Notes under the pieces: model-generated
What the model was told of the DNA's origin: nothing
What the model saw: only the letters and a program-made list of their open reading frames with translations
Database searches by the model: none
Position numbers and translations under genes: made by a program
Assembly: GCA_047600785.1 (NCBI GenBank)
Contig: JASGKH010000002.1
Span: 1,302,001-1,366,000, forward strand
Direction of reading: 5' to 3'
DNA length: 64,000 nt
Source: Breznakibacter sp047600785
GTDB lineage: Bacteria; Bacteroidota; Bacteroidia; Bacteroidales; Marinilabiliaceae
Part shown: piece after piece, positions 26,892-34,148 of the stretch
Position numbering within the stretch: the first letter of the stretch is position 1
Layout: each line of letters opens with the position of its first letter

Positions 26892-28100
26892 ATGGCATTA
26901 GAAAAAACATGGCGTTGGTTCGGGTCCAAGGATTCCGTCACGTTATCCGACTTAAAACAAATGGGCATTGAGGGTGTTGTGACTGCCCTGCACCACGTTC
27001 CTAACGGCGAAGTATGGCCCGTGGAAGAAATCATGAAAGTAAAATCGGCCATTGAAACTCATGGCATGCGTTGGAGCGTGGTTGAAAGCCTTCCTGTATC
27101 CGAAGGCATTAAAATAAAATCGGCAGACAGGCCACTGTTGATCGAGAACTATAAGCAATCGTTACGTAACCTCGGCAAATGCGGTATCGATACGGTGTGT
27201 TACAATTTTATGCCCGTGCTTGACTGGGTACGTACTGATTTGCATTATAAATTACCGTCGGGCGGTGAGGTGATGTATTTCGATTTTGCCACGTTTGTGG
27301 CTTTCGACGCATTTATCCTCAGACGCCCCGGGGCTGAGAACGATTACCCTGCCGACATTGTAGAGATGGCCAGACAAAGACGTGCCGCGATGACCGACGA
27401 TGAGGCAGAACAGTTAGCCTACAACATTATCATTACCACGCAGGGTTTTATTGATGGAGTGGTTGATGGTTCAACACCTGATTATAAAGGAGCTTTCCTC
27501 AAATATATCGGCACGTATAAAAATATAGACCAAGAAAAACTACGTCAGCATTTGAGCGACTTTTTGCACGATGTAGTTCCGGTGGCTTACGAAAGCGGCA
27601 TTAACCTTTGCATCCATCCGGATGACCCTCCATTCCCCGTATTGGGGCTACCGCGCATTGTCAGTACCAAAGAAGACTTGGAATGGATCGTGCAACAGTA
27701 CGATTCGGTATCGAACGGTATCACGTTCTGCACCGGTTCACTGTCAGTACGAAGCAATGATTATTTACTTAGCATCATCAAATCGGTGGGCCACCGTATC
27801 CATTTTTTACATCTGCGGAATAATGTACTCCTTCCCAATGGTTGTTTTCACGAGTACGGGCACATCCACGGTTGTGTAGACATGTATGCCGTGATGAAAG
27901 CCCTTCTGGAAGAACAACGACGCCGTATCCGCGAAGGACGCAAGGACGTGCGCATGCCGGTACGACCTGATCATGGCATTAAACTACTTGACGATTGGAA
28001 CCGTAACGCGAACCCCGGCTACCCTCTCATTGGTCGTTTGAAAGGATTGGCCGAATTGACTGGCTTAGAGATGGGGATAGAGAGGGCATTGGATGCCTAA
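26892..28100 (+). CDS. uxuA: Mannonate dehydratase
   Basis: UxuA dehydrates D-mannonate to 2-keto-3-deoxygluconate in glucuronate breakdown. The 402-residue protein starts MALEKTWRWFGSKDSVTLSDLKQMG and shows the metal-binding barrel segments NLCIHPDDPPFPVLGLPRIV, FCTGSLSVR, HFLHLRNN, FHEYGHIHGCVDMYAVM and MPVRPDHG. It is of normal length with no damage. The start at 26892 was preferred over the ATG at 26775 because the extension has no family similarity. With the adjacent oxidoreductase and the divergent AraC gene it forms a hexuronate catabolic unit. Confidence 0.97.
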   Translation: MALEKTWRWFGSKDSVTLSDLKQMGIEGVVTALHHVPNGEVWPVEEIMKVKSAIETHGMRWSVVESLPVSEGIKIKSADRPLLIENYKQSLRNLGKCGIDTVCYNFMPVLDWVRTDLHYKLPSGGEVMYFDFATFVAFDAFILRRPGAENDYPADIVEMARQRRAAMTDDEAEQLAYNIIITTQGFIDGVVDGSTPDYKGAFLKYIGTYKNIDQEKLRQHLSDFLHDVVPVAYESGINLCIHPDDPPFPVLGLPRIVSTKEDLEWIVQQYDSVSNGITFCTGSLSVRSNDYLLSIIKSVGHRIHFLHLRNNVLLPNGCFHEYGHIHGCVDMYAVMKALLEEQRRRIREGRKDVRMPVRPDHGIKLLDDWNRNANPGYPLIGRLKGLAELTGLEMGIERALDA

Positions 28101-28202
28101 ACGGAAATAAGTTGTTGGACTATCTGTCCATAAAGTCCCGGTCTTGGTCGAAAAAGCAATCATACCTTTAACCCGACCTCAAAAAATTAAGAACAAACCA
28201 TT

Positions 28203-28232
28203 TTTGCGCTTCACACTTTTGCACTATCTTTG
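28203..28232 (+). promoter_or_regulatory. Promoter of the tmRNA gene
   Basis: A TTTG -33 element (28203-28206) is separated by 18 bases from TATCTTTG (28225-28232). The two match the Bacteroidota TTTG/TANNTTTG consensus well. The predicted start is a few bases before the mature tmRNA 5' end. Confidence 0.7.
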
Positions 28233-28245
28233 TTTCGCATTCCAT

Positions 28246-28643
28246 GGGGCTGACCTGGATTTGACAGCGAGGTAAAGTGGTATGTAAGCATGTCGAGCAT
28301 TGAGTATGTGGCTCGTGAATCCCAGACTCGAACAATTAACTGGCGAGAATAACTACGCTCTTGCTGCTTGATCGAATCACAGTAGATCGGCTTTATTCCT
28401 GCACTAGGTGCGGGGACGAGACATCTCCCGGGTGCTAACGTCCTGAAGCGGCCCGATAGTGAGATGCGGATAAATCGGGAATAGTTTGGCGAGTGCCTTG
28501 GGCGCCGAATGAAATAAAAAGGATAAGGGATGGTTCGGGTGTCTGTTCCCAGACCATCTTCGAAAACCAATAGCAGAATAAACATGTAGAAAGCATATGG
28601 CTTACTTGTTTGGACGAGGGTTCAATTCCCTCCAGCTCCACCA
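28246..28643 (+). ncRNA. ssrA: Transfer-messenger RNA (tmRNA)
   Basis: tmRNA rescues stalled ribosomes and tags the truncated protein for degradation. The 5' end GGGGCTGACCTGG pairs its first seven bases with CAGCTCC at the 3' end, forming the tRNA-like acceptor stem, and the gene encodes the terminal CCA. A T-arm with GGGTTCAATTCCC is visible near 28617-28632. The tag frame runs 28342-28371 and reads GENNYALAA followed by TGA, a tag of the Bacteroidales type. Total length is 398 bases, which is normal. It has its own promoter and terminator. Confidence 0.97.
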
Positions 28644-28657
28644 AACAATACCCCAAG

Positions 28658-28701
28658 ATGCGGATAATGCCAGTTCATTCAATGGTTATCCGCATTTTTT
28701 A
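28658..28701 (+). terminator. Intrinsic terminator after tmRNA
   Basis: ATGCGGATAA pairs with TTATCCGCAT, followed by a T run. It lies 15 bases after the tmRNA 3' end. The loop is long (18 bases). Confidence 0.8.
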
Positions 28702-28718
28702 TTTCCAAAACCGAAGGT

Positions 28719-29738
28719 CTAGTCCCCCTCCCCAAAGCCATATGCAGCAGTATATTCGTTGCCCGATCTAAAAAACTGCCGCATCCGCTGTATGGTATGG
28801 TCCATCTGTTCCAGTTCGTCATGCAACCGCTTTTCGTCGTCGTTGGTGGTGATACATTTTTGCATGCCACCGTTTTGGATGACCACTCGCTTATGGGCGT
28901 TGAGAATGAGCAATGGGTCATGCGTGGCCATCAGCACAATCTTATCACGCTGTACCAACAGCTCCAACGCTTTTTTCTTGTCCACACCGGCATTCTCTAT
29001 TTCATCGATAAGCACGATGGGCGCTTGTCCAATACAGGCTACATCGGCAATCATGAGTGCCCGCGATTGTCCGCCGCTCAAAAAGGTTACGGGTGTTTGT
29101 GCATCGAACTGTTCTCCGGACAACTCATTGGCCAATCCAATTACTTCTTGGACCATGGCATCTGCATTGTCGACAAAGCGGCTCTGCGCGTGCATCAACA
29201 GAAAATTCTGTACATCCATGTCGAGCACGAAATTCATGTTCTGGGTAATCTGAGCTATCAGTTTGCCGCCAAAACGGTTCAGTAATTCCTCCGACGGCAA
29301 CGACTGGTTGATTTGTACCACCCGCCTGGTGGGCGTATCTGCATTGGCCAGCCATTCAATATCGGCCAGTAAACGGCTTTTCCCCGACCCCGTAGGCCCC
29401 ACGATGCAAATGACCTCGCCCGGAAAAATAGTAAGGCCGCATCCTTCGGGCTTACCACTTTTGTCGACGCCCGCCAATACATCGAGCCTTTGGATGGCAA
29501 CCAATTGTGAGGCATTATCAATGGCCTCCATGAAATGGATAAAGGAGTCCGTTAGCTCCTCTTTCGAGATATGGTGCGTTTCCCAGAATAGGGGCAACAG
29601 GCCATCAACCAATTCACGGAATCCTCTGTCCTGCTGCTCCGGATTGATGCCAAAGGCCCCGAAAAAGTCAGCGATCATGGGCTTTTCTGCAACCAACAGG
29701 CTGATATGGCGATGCAAAAACGGCTTGTCAGTCTCCAT
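28719..29738 (-). CDS. ABC-type ATPase of uncharacterised family, coupled to a HypB-like GTPase
   Basis: The 339-residue cytoplasmic protein (start METDKPFLHRHISLLV, ATG at 29738) has about 100 residues of unfamiliar sequence before an ABC-type nucleotide domain. Walker A is VGPTGSGKSRLLADI, the signature FLSGGQSRALMIADV, Walker B PIVLIDEIENAGV and the His switch MATHDPLLI. There are no membrane segments and no matching permease, so it is unlikely to be a simple importer subunit. It shares one base with the stop codon of the upstream GTPase (TGATG), showing translational coupling. ATPases of this soluble type are known from cofactor and metal-centre maturation systems. The assignment here is inference from the neighbours. 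Confidence 0.8.
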   Translation of the reverse strand: METDKPFLHRHISLLVAEKPMIADFFGAFGINPEQQDRGFRELVDGLLPLFWETHHISKEELTDSFIHFMEAIDNASQLVAIQRLDVLAGVDKSGKPEGCGLTIFPGEVICIVGPTGSGKSRLLADIEWLANADTPTRRVVQINQSLPSEELLNRFGGKLIAQITQNMNFVLDMDVQNFLLMHAQSRFVDNADAMVQEVIGLANELSGEQFDAQTPVTFLSGGQSRALMIADVACIGQAPIVLIDEIENAGVDKKKALELLVQRDKIVLMATHDPLLILNAHKRVVIQNGGMQKCITTNDDEKRLHDELEQMDHTIQRMRQFFRSGNEYTAAYGFGEGD

Positions 29739-30430
29739 CAAAACTTTATTTTGCGGTTTAGCCCTATTTGAAAATCTTCCCCTACACGTGTTTCTCCCAA
29801 ACAATATGAGCACAAGGCCGACGGCATGGAAAACCTGAGCTTGAGGTGCTCTGCACTATCTACCTCCACTGCCTGCATGAACAACCTGGCCAGCCTATCG
29901 GCCCCCTGTCCCGTGATACCGTTGACAAACAGTACGTTCAACCGTGGATTAACCTGTTGTATTTTGAAACGAAACACTTCACGTTCGGCTTGTGACACCA
30001 AATCACTTTTGGTCACCACCGCCACGTCGGCCAACTTGAGCATCGGTCCTGTTTTCAATGGCGTATTAATACCACTGAGATTGTCCAGCACGCACACAGC
30101 CAGCATCTCCTTCAGGTGTGGTGCACAACGGTTGCACAGGCCCGCACTTTCGGTGACAAGGGTTGAGAAATCGCGTTCCCTTGCCCATTGCAAACACTCC
30201 TCAATGTTGGAGACGAAGTAATGGTCGGGACAAAGGTTGCCTGCGATGCCCGTGTTGGCGCTAATGCCGTACCGGGCATATTGTTCGGCATCCAGCGAAC
30301 TGAGGCAGTCAAACTTCACCACGCCGCAACATTGTTTCATCCCTACCATACTTTCGAGCGCACGGATAATGACCGATGTTTTTCCCGACGAGGGCGGCCC
30401 TGCCACTGTAATAAGTTTCAAACCGCTCAT
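29738..30430 (-). CDS. HypB/UreG/CobW-like GTPase, possible metallochaperone
   Basis: The 230-residue protein has the SIMIBI-class P-loop AGPPSSGKTSVIIRAL near its N-terminus. It has a cysteine pair in ESAGLCNRCAPH at the place where HypB has its conserved ENVGNLVCP segment, the NKxD-like VTKSDLV, and a C-terminal CSYCLGETRVGEDFQIG motif. Relatives in this class (HypB, UreG, CobW-type proteins) use GTP hydrolysis to deliver metals into enzymes. The two CxxC motifs would suit metal binding. It overlaps both neighbours: four bases with the upstream binding-fold protein and one base with the downstream ATPase. The metal and the client are unknown. Confidence 0.82.
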   Translation of the reverse strand: MSGLKLITVAGPPSSGKTSVIIRALESMVGMKQCCGVVKFDCLSSLDAEQYARYGISANTGIAGNLCPDHYFVSNIEECLQWARERDFSTLVTESAGLCNRCAPHLKEMLAVCVLDNLSGINTPLKTGPMLKLADVAVVTKSDLVSQAEREVFRFKIQQVNPRLNVLFVNGITGQGADRLARLFMQAVEVDSAEHLKLRFSMPSALCSYCLGETRVGEDFQIGLNRKIKF

Positions 30431-31650
30431 GGCGCAACAGGCTTGGTTTCAATCCGTCCTTTCATCCATACTTCCATGAAACGGGTCCGGATTTGTTCTT
30501 TCAATACGGCAATGTCATTTTTGGCCAAAAAATCCCAGCCCAGCCACTTTACACTGCCCGGCAATGTGTCGTTGCCCACCTGCGGGTTGATAGAGGGAAA
30601 ATGCCTTTTCACCAACATCTGCGCCATATCGGTCGATAAAAGATAATCGAGCAATGGTTTGTGACGCTCTATCCGGTCGGCCTTAACCAGCAAAAAGACA
30701 GGGCTGGCAATGGCCCCATCGGCAGGCCATACAATATCGACACGTCCGCTTTGTATCTTCTTCGCAAAGAAATAGGGCATGATATAAATGGTGGCCGCTT
30801 CGGGTTTCTCTGCGCCTGCCAACTTTACCATTTCGGCAGGATGTCTGCCTGACTTTACGTTGCCGGCCATGGCTTTGATTGCTTCCATACCAAAGTCCTT
30901 GTACAACGGTAACATTACGGCATTGCAAAAAAAATTGTCTTCACCGCGCATCACAATATCGTTAACAAAAATGGGCGACAGAATATCAGCCCATGTGCGC
31001 GGCATAGGGCGATCGCCCAATTTCTCCCTGTCGACGACCACCACCAACAAATTGGCCGTGAGCATGGTATAACGTTTCAACGGATCGTTAAATCCGGCAT
31101 CTGACAAATACTTGTTAGGCTCGAAAGGCATGTATTCGGCAAAGACTCCCTTGTTGACAAACCTGCTGACAAAATGTGTATGGAAGCAGTTATTAATATC
31201 CGACGCGATCATTATGTCGGGCAAATTGTCAGGATTGTCAATCTGATCGAGCAACGGGTAATACGATTGCTCGTGGTTCAGATTGCCTTCGGCCATGTAG
31301 TTGAGGCCTTTGTACAAATCGGCATTGGCTTGTAAATGTTCCTCCAGTTTTTCCTTGTATGGATTGCGAAGGCCGCATGGCAACATGGCCGTTAGGTGCA
31401 TGTGCCCAAGCGTGGCCGACAGATTGTTCTTCGCCCCTCTCTCCTGTTCCAACAAGCTGTTGAGACGAGCAACCAATTGCGGCACATCAATATGATTCGA
31501 CGCACACACTGACGACAACCGGGTGAAACGTCCCGCTACACTAAGGGTATCGGGTAAGAAATAGCCGCCCAGTCCCAATCCGGCAAATTCGCCGAGCAAT
31601 TGTGGATGGTTGTCGGCTATATACTTTAGGGTTTCTTCTCCTGTTAGCAT
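30427..31650 (-). CDS. Cytosolic solute-binding-fold protein with DUF1858-like N-terminus
   Basis: The 407-residue protein (start MLTGEETLKYIADNHP, ATG at 31650; another ATG at 31677 adds nine residues) has no signal peptide. Residues 1-70 resemble DUF1858 (TLSVAGRFTRLSSVCASNHIDVPQLVARLNSLL). The rest looks like a periplasmic binding-protein fold of the type II extracellular-solute group (LPDIMIASDINNCFHTHFVSRF, WADILSPIFVNDIVMRGEDN, PYFFAKKI). A distant paralog without the DUF1858-like part lies at 44220-45230. It starts a tightly overlapping gene trio with the GTPase and the ATPase. A binding-protein fold inside the cell would fit a ligand carrier or sensor rather than an importer. Confidence 0.78.
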   Translation of the reverse strand: MLTGEETLKYIADNHPQLLGEFAGLGLGGYFLPDTLSVAGRFTRLSSVCASNHIDVPQLVARLNSLLEQERGAKNNLSATLGHMHLTAMLPCGLRNPYKEKLEEHLQANADLYKGLNYMAEGNLNHEQSYYPLLDQIDNPDNLPDIMIASDINNCFHTHFVSRFVNKGVFAEYMPFEPNKYLSDAGFNDPLKRYTMLTANLLVVVVDREKLGDRPMPRTWADILSPIFVNDIVMRGEDNFFCNAVMLPLYKDFGMEAIKAMAGNVKSGRHPAEMVKLAGAEKPEAATIYIMPYFFAKKIQSGRVDIVWPADGAIASPVFLLVKADRIERHKPLLDYLLSTDMAQMLVKRHFPSINPQVGNDTLPGSVKWLGWDFLAKNDIAVLKEQIRTRFMEVWMKGRIETKPVAP

Positions 31651-31784
31651 GATCACTATTTTTTTGAGTGAAGGCAAGACCTAAAAACTCTCACAAATAT
31701 CTCGCCCAAAGCCGTTGACCACTGATAGAAAAGAACATCTATTTTCAGGCCGCACGGTTTCCTACATATTTGTTGTCCAAACGC

Positions 31785-32273
31785 TCAATTGGCAAACCGG
31801 GTATCGGACCTCAATTTCTCCAACGGCAGGTCTTTGTTCTTTTCGAGCCAACCGATGGTCACATCTCCACGGTTATCATACCGGGGATAAAACGGTTTAA
31901 TATCCAACAAAGGCGTACCGTCGAGCATGTCCACCTGTTCGATGCGCACGATGTTGCCTTCGACCCCTTTCAATTTCACGGTAGACATGCCAATGGCATT
32001 GGGCCGTTTAGGCGCCTTGCAGGCAAAGATGCCACGTTTTTCGGTGTCCATAAAAGGGATAACCTGCAATTCATAACCATCTATTTTGTGGAAATGGTAC
32101 AACAACGTCACGTGCGAAAAGCCTTCGATATCTTTCAACCCGTCCACGTATTCGGGAAACAGTTCGATGTATCCTTCGATACCTTCGGCCGCAACGGGCT
32201 GGATAGGCATGTTGTTGATTTGTGTGTGCGGCGTACGGATGGTGCCGATGGGATGCATGATAATTGGTTCCAT
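31785..32273 (-). CDS. TrmO/TsaA-like protein (tRNA m6t6A37 methyltransferase family)
   Basis: The 162-residue protein is a single UPF0066/TrmO domain: MHPIGTIRTPHTQINNMPIQP, VDGLKDIEGFSHVTLLYHFH, CKAPKRPNAIGMSTVKL and VDMLDGTPLLDIKPFYPRYD. E. coli TrmO methylates t6A at position 37 of a threonine tRNA using SAM, but that enzyme has an extra C-terminal domain absent here. Single-domain relatives are frequent in gene sets for metal or metal-complex uptake, and this one sits 40 bases downstream of a FecE-type ATPase. It may act on a small molecule or chelate rather than tRNA. That is inference. Confidence 0.85.
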   Translation of the reverse strand: MEPIIMHPIGTIRTPHTQINNMPIQPVAAEGIEGYIELFPEYVDGLKDIEGFSHVTLLYHFHKIDGYELQVIPFMDTEKRGIFACKAPKRPNAIGMSTVKLKGVEGNIVRIEQVDMLDGTPLLDIKPFYPRYDNRGDVTIGWLEKNKDLPLEKLRSDTRFAN

Positions 32274-32313
32274 ATATAACAGTGTATGAGGTTTAATAAT
32301 AAGAAAAAACAGT

Positions 32314-33090
32314 TTAGATGGCTACGCACACACTACGGATTTTTCCGCATGAGGTGCGTGCCGTCAACATTTCCACTTTGGTATTGTATATTTCTGAGAT
32401 GACATCCGACCGCATCACATCTTGGGGAGCACCACATGCGGCCATTCCCCCGTTGTTGAGCAGTACTACCTGATCGGCATAATTGGCCGCATGGTCGGGC
32501 TGGTGCGTATTGATAATGACACCGTAACCTTGCGTCACCAACAAGCGTGCTGTTTGCATCACCTTGTGTTGGTTGCCCATGTCTAAGTTGGAGGTAGGTT
32601 CGTCCATGGCGATGAACTGCGGCTTTTGCGCCATGGCTCTGGCAATGAGTACCATCTGTTTTTCACCACCACTGATTTTCGAAAACAATTTATCGGCCAA
32701 ATGCCCCACGCCCAAACCCTCCAGACATTCAATGGCATTGCGGCGTCCATGCGGCGAAGAGCCCTGCCAGAAACTCTGCGAATGAGCGTACTGCCCCATC
32801 ATTACCACTTCAGTCGCCGTAAACGGAAACGGATTGCCGTGTGCCTGAGGCACGTAACTCACCTGTTTGGCCAACTGCAGGGGACTGTAGCCGTGTAACC
32901 GTTTCCCGTTGATGTATACCTGGCCGCCCAAAGGCTTCAACAGTCCCAAAACGGTTTTGAACAGCGTGGTTTTGCCTACGCCGTTGCGCCCCATCAGGCA
33001 GGTAAGCTGGCCTTGCCCGAAACAGAGGCTGATGTTGGTAAGCACGGCACGGCTACCGTATCCGCAGCTCAATTTTTCGGTCCGAATCAT
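32314..33090 (-). CDS. FecE/BtuD/MolC-type ABC transporter ATPase
   Basis: The 258-residue protein is the nucleotide-binding subunit of a type II (BtuCD-like) importer for metal complexes. It has Walker A GRNGVGKTTLFKTVLG, Q-loop YVPQAHGNPFPF, signature SGGEKQMVLIARAMA, Walker B FIAMDEPTSNLD and the switch His in INTHQPDHAA. Its start overlaps the permease stop by four bases (ATGA), so the pair is translationally coupled. This is the only ATPase of this class in the locus and may serve more than one binding protein. Confidence 0.95.
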   Translation of the reverse strand: MIRTEKLSCGYGSRAVLTNISLCFGQGQLTCLMGRNGVGKTTLFKTVLGLLKPLGGQVYINGKRLHGYSPLQLAKQVSYVPQAHGNPFPFTATEVVMMGQYAHSQSFWQGSSPHGRRNAIECLEGLGVGHLADKLFSKISGGEKQMVLIARAMAQKPQFIAMDEPTSNLDMGNQHKVMQTARLLVTQGYGVIINTHQPDHAANYADQVVLLNNGGMAACGAPQDVMRSDVISEIYNTKVEMLTARTSCGKIRSVCVAI

Positions 33091-34112
33091 TGGTTTAGTT
33101 TTTTACTGGTTTTCATCATCATAAAAATAAAAAAGGGAGCGCCGATCAGAGATGTGGTAATACCGAGCGGAATCTCCAGACTGGTGATGCTGCGCGAAAA
33201 ATCGTCCACAACCATCAGGAACGCCCCGCCCGTCAGAAACGAAGCAGGCAGCAACATACGGTTGGACGGACCTACCACCATGCGCACAATGTGCGGCACC
33301 AATAACCCTACCCACCCGATGATACCACTGATGCTAACGGCAGCCGCAGTCATGAGCGTGGCCGTGCCAATGACCAGAATGCGTAGCCTGTCCACATGGA
33401 TTCCCATGGTTTTGGCCTCTTCATCTCCAAACGATAAAATATCCAATTTCCAGCCCGACAGTGTCAACACCGTCAATCCTACCATGGCAATGATCGATAC
33501 ATAGCCCAAATCGGCCATCTCGATTTGCGACAACCCGCCCATCAACCAGTAAACGATGGATGGCAACGCATCGTAAGGGTCGGCCACGTACTTCAGCATC
33601 GATACCAACGCGGTAAAGACCGTAGAGACCACCATGCCCGAGAGGATGAGAGTCAGCGATTTGTTGTACTTCTCGCCCGTGGCCAGCCCTATGAGATATA
33701 CGGTGACCACGGCCGTAATGCCAAACACAAACGCAAAGGTCTGGACCCAAAATGCTCCCAACGCCAGTAAGATGGCCAATGCTGCGCCGAAGCCCGCCCC
33801 GGCCGACACCCCTAAAATGGACGGCGACACCATGGGATTACGGAACATGCCCTGATAGGCCGCACCCGTGAGCGACAACGTGCCTCCCACCAGAAAAGCA
33901 GCCAGGATGCGAGGTAACCGGATGTTGACGACGACCGTCTGTGTTTGTGGGGGGATATCGGCCGATGGGTCAAACACGGAAGCCAGTAGTCCGTAGAAAT
34001 CGGCCCATGCCACATGGTAACGGCCCACAAACAACGATGCAACGGCAACAGCCGCGCATACCAACAACAGAAAGGGAAATACGGTAAAGGGGTTACGAAA
34101 AAAGCTCTGCAT
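33087..34112 (-). CDS. FecCD/BtuC/MolB-type ABC transporter permease
   Basis: The 341-residue inner-membrane protein has about ten hydrophobic helices and the FecCD family segments RLPRILAAFLVGGTLSLTGA, YQGMFRNPMVSPSILGVSAGAGFGA and GWVGLLVPHIVRMVVGPSNRMLLPAS. It forms the translocation channel, with the FecE-type ATPase encoded immediately downstream. A TonB receptor lies 37 bases upstream in the same direction. The family does not reveal the substrate: haem, cobalamin, siderophore and molybdate importers all share it. Confidence 0.95.
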   Translation of the reverse strand: MQSFFRNPFTVFPFLLLVCAAVAVASLFVGRYHVAWADFYGLLASVFDPSADIPPQTQTVVVNIRLPRILAAFLVGGTLSLTGAAYQGMFRNPMVSPSILGVSAGAGFGAALAILLALGAFWVQTFAFVFGITAVVTVYLIGLATGEKYNKSLTLILSGMVVSTVFTALVSMLKYVADPYDALPSIVYWLMGGLSQIEMADLGYVSIIAMVGLTVLTLSGWKLDILSFGDEEAKTMGIHVDRLRILVIGTATLMTAAAVSISGIIGWVGLLVPHIVRMVVGPSNRMLLPASFLTGGAFLMVVDDFSRSITSLEIPLGITTSLIGAPFFIFMMMKTSKKLNQ

Positions 34113-34148
34113 ACCTGTTTATCTCTTTTATTGGTCGTAATTGTAACA

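Noticed and set aside
28658..28701. Possible tRNA after tmRNA
   Set aside because: The hairpin is a simple stem with a T run and lacks D, anticodon and T arms.
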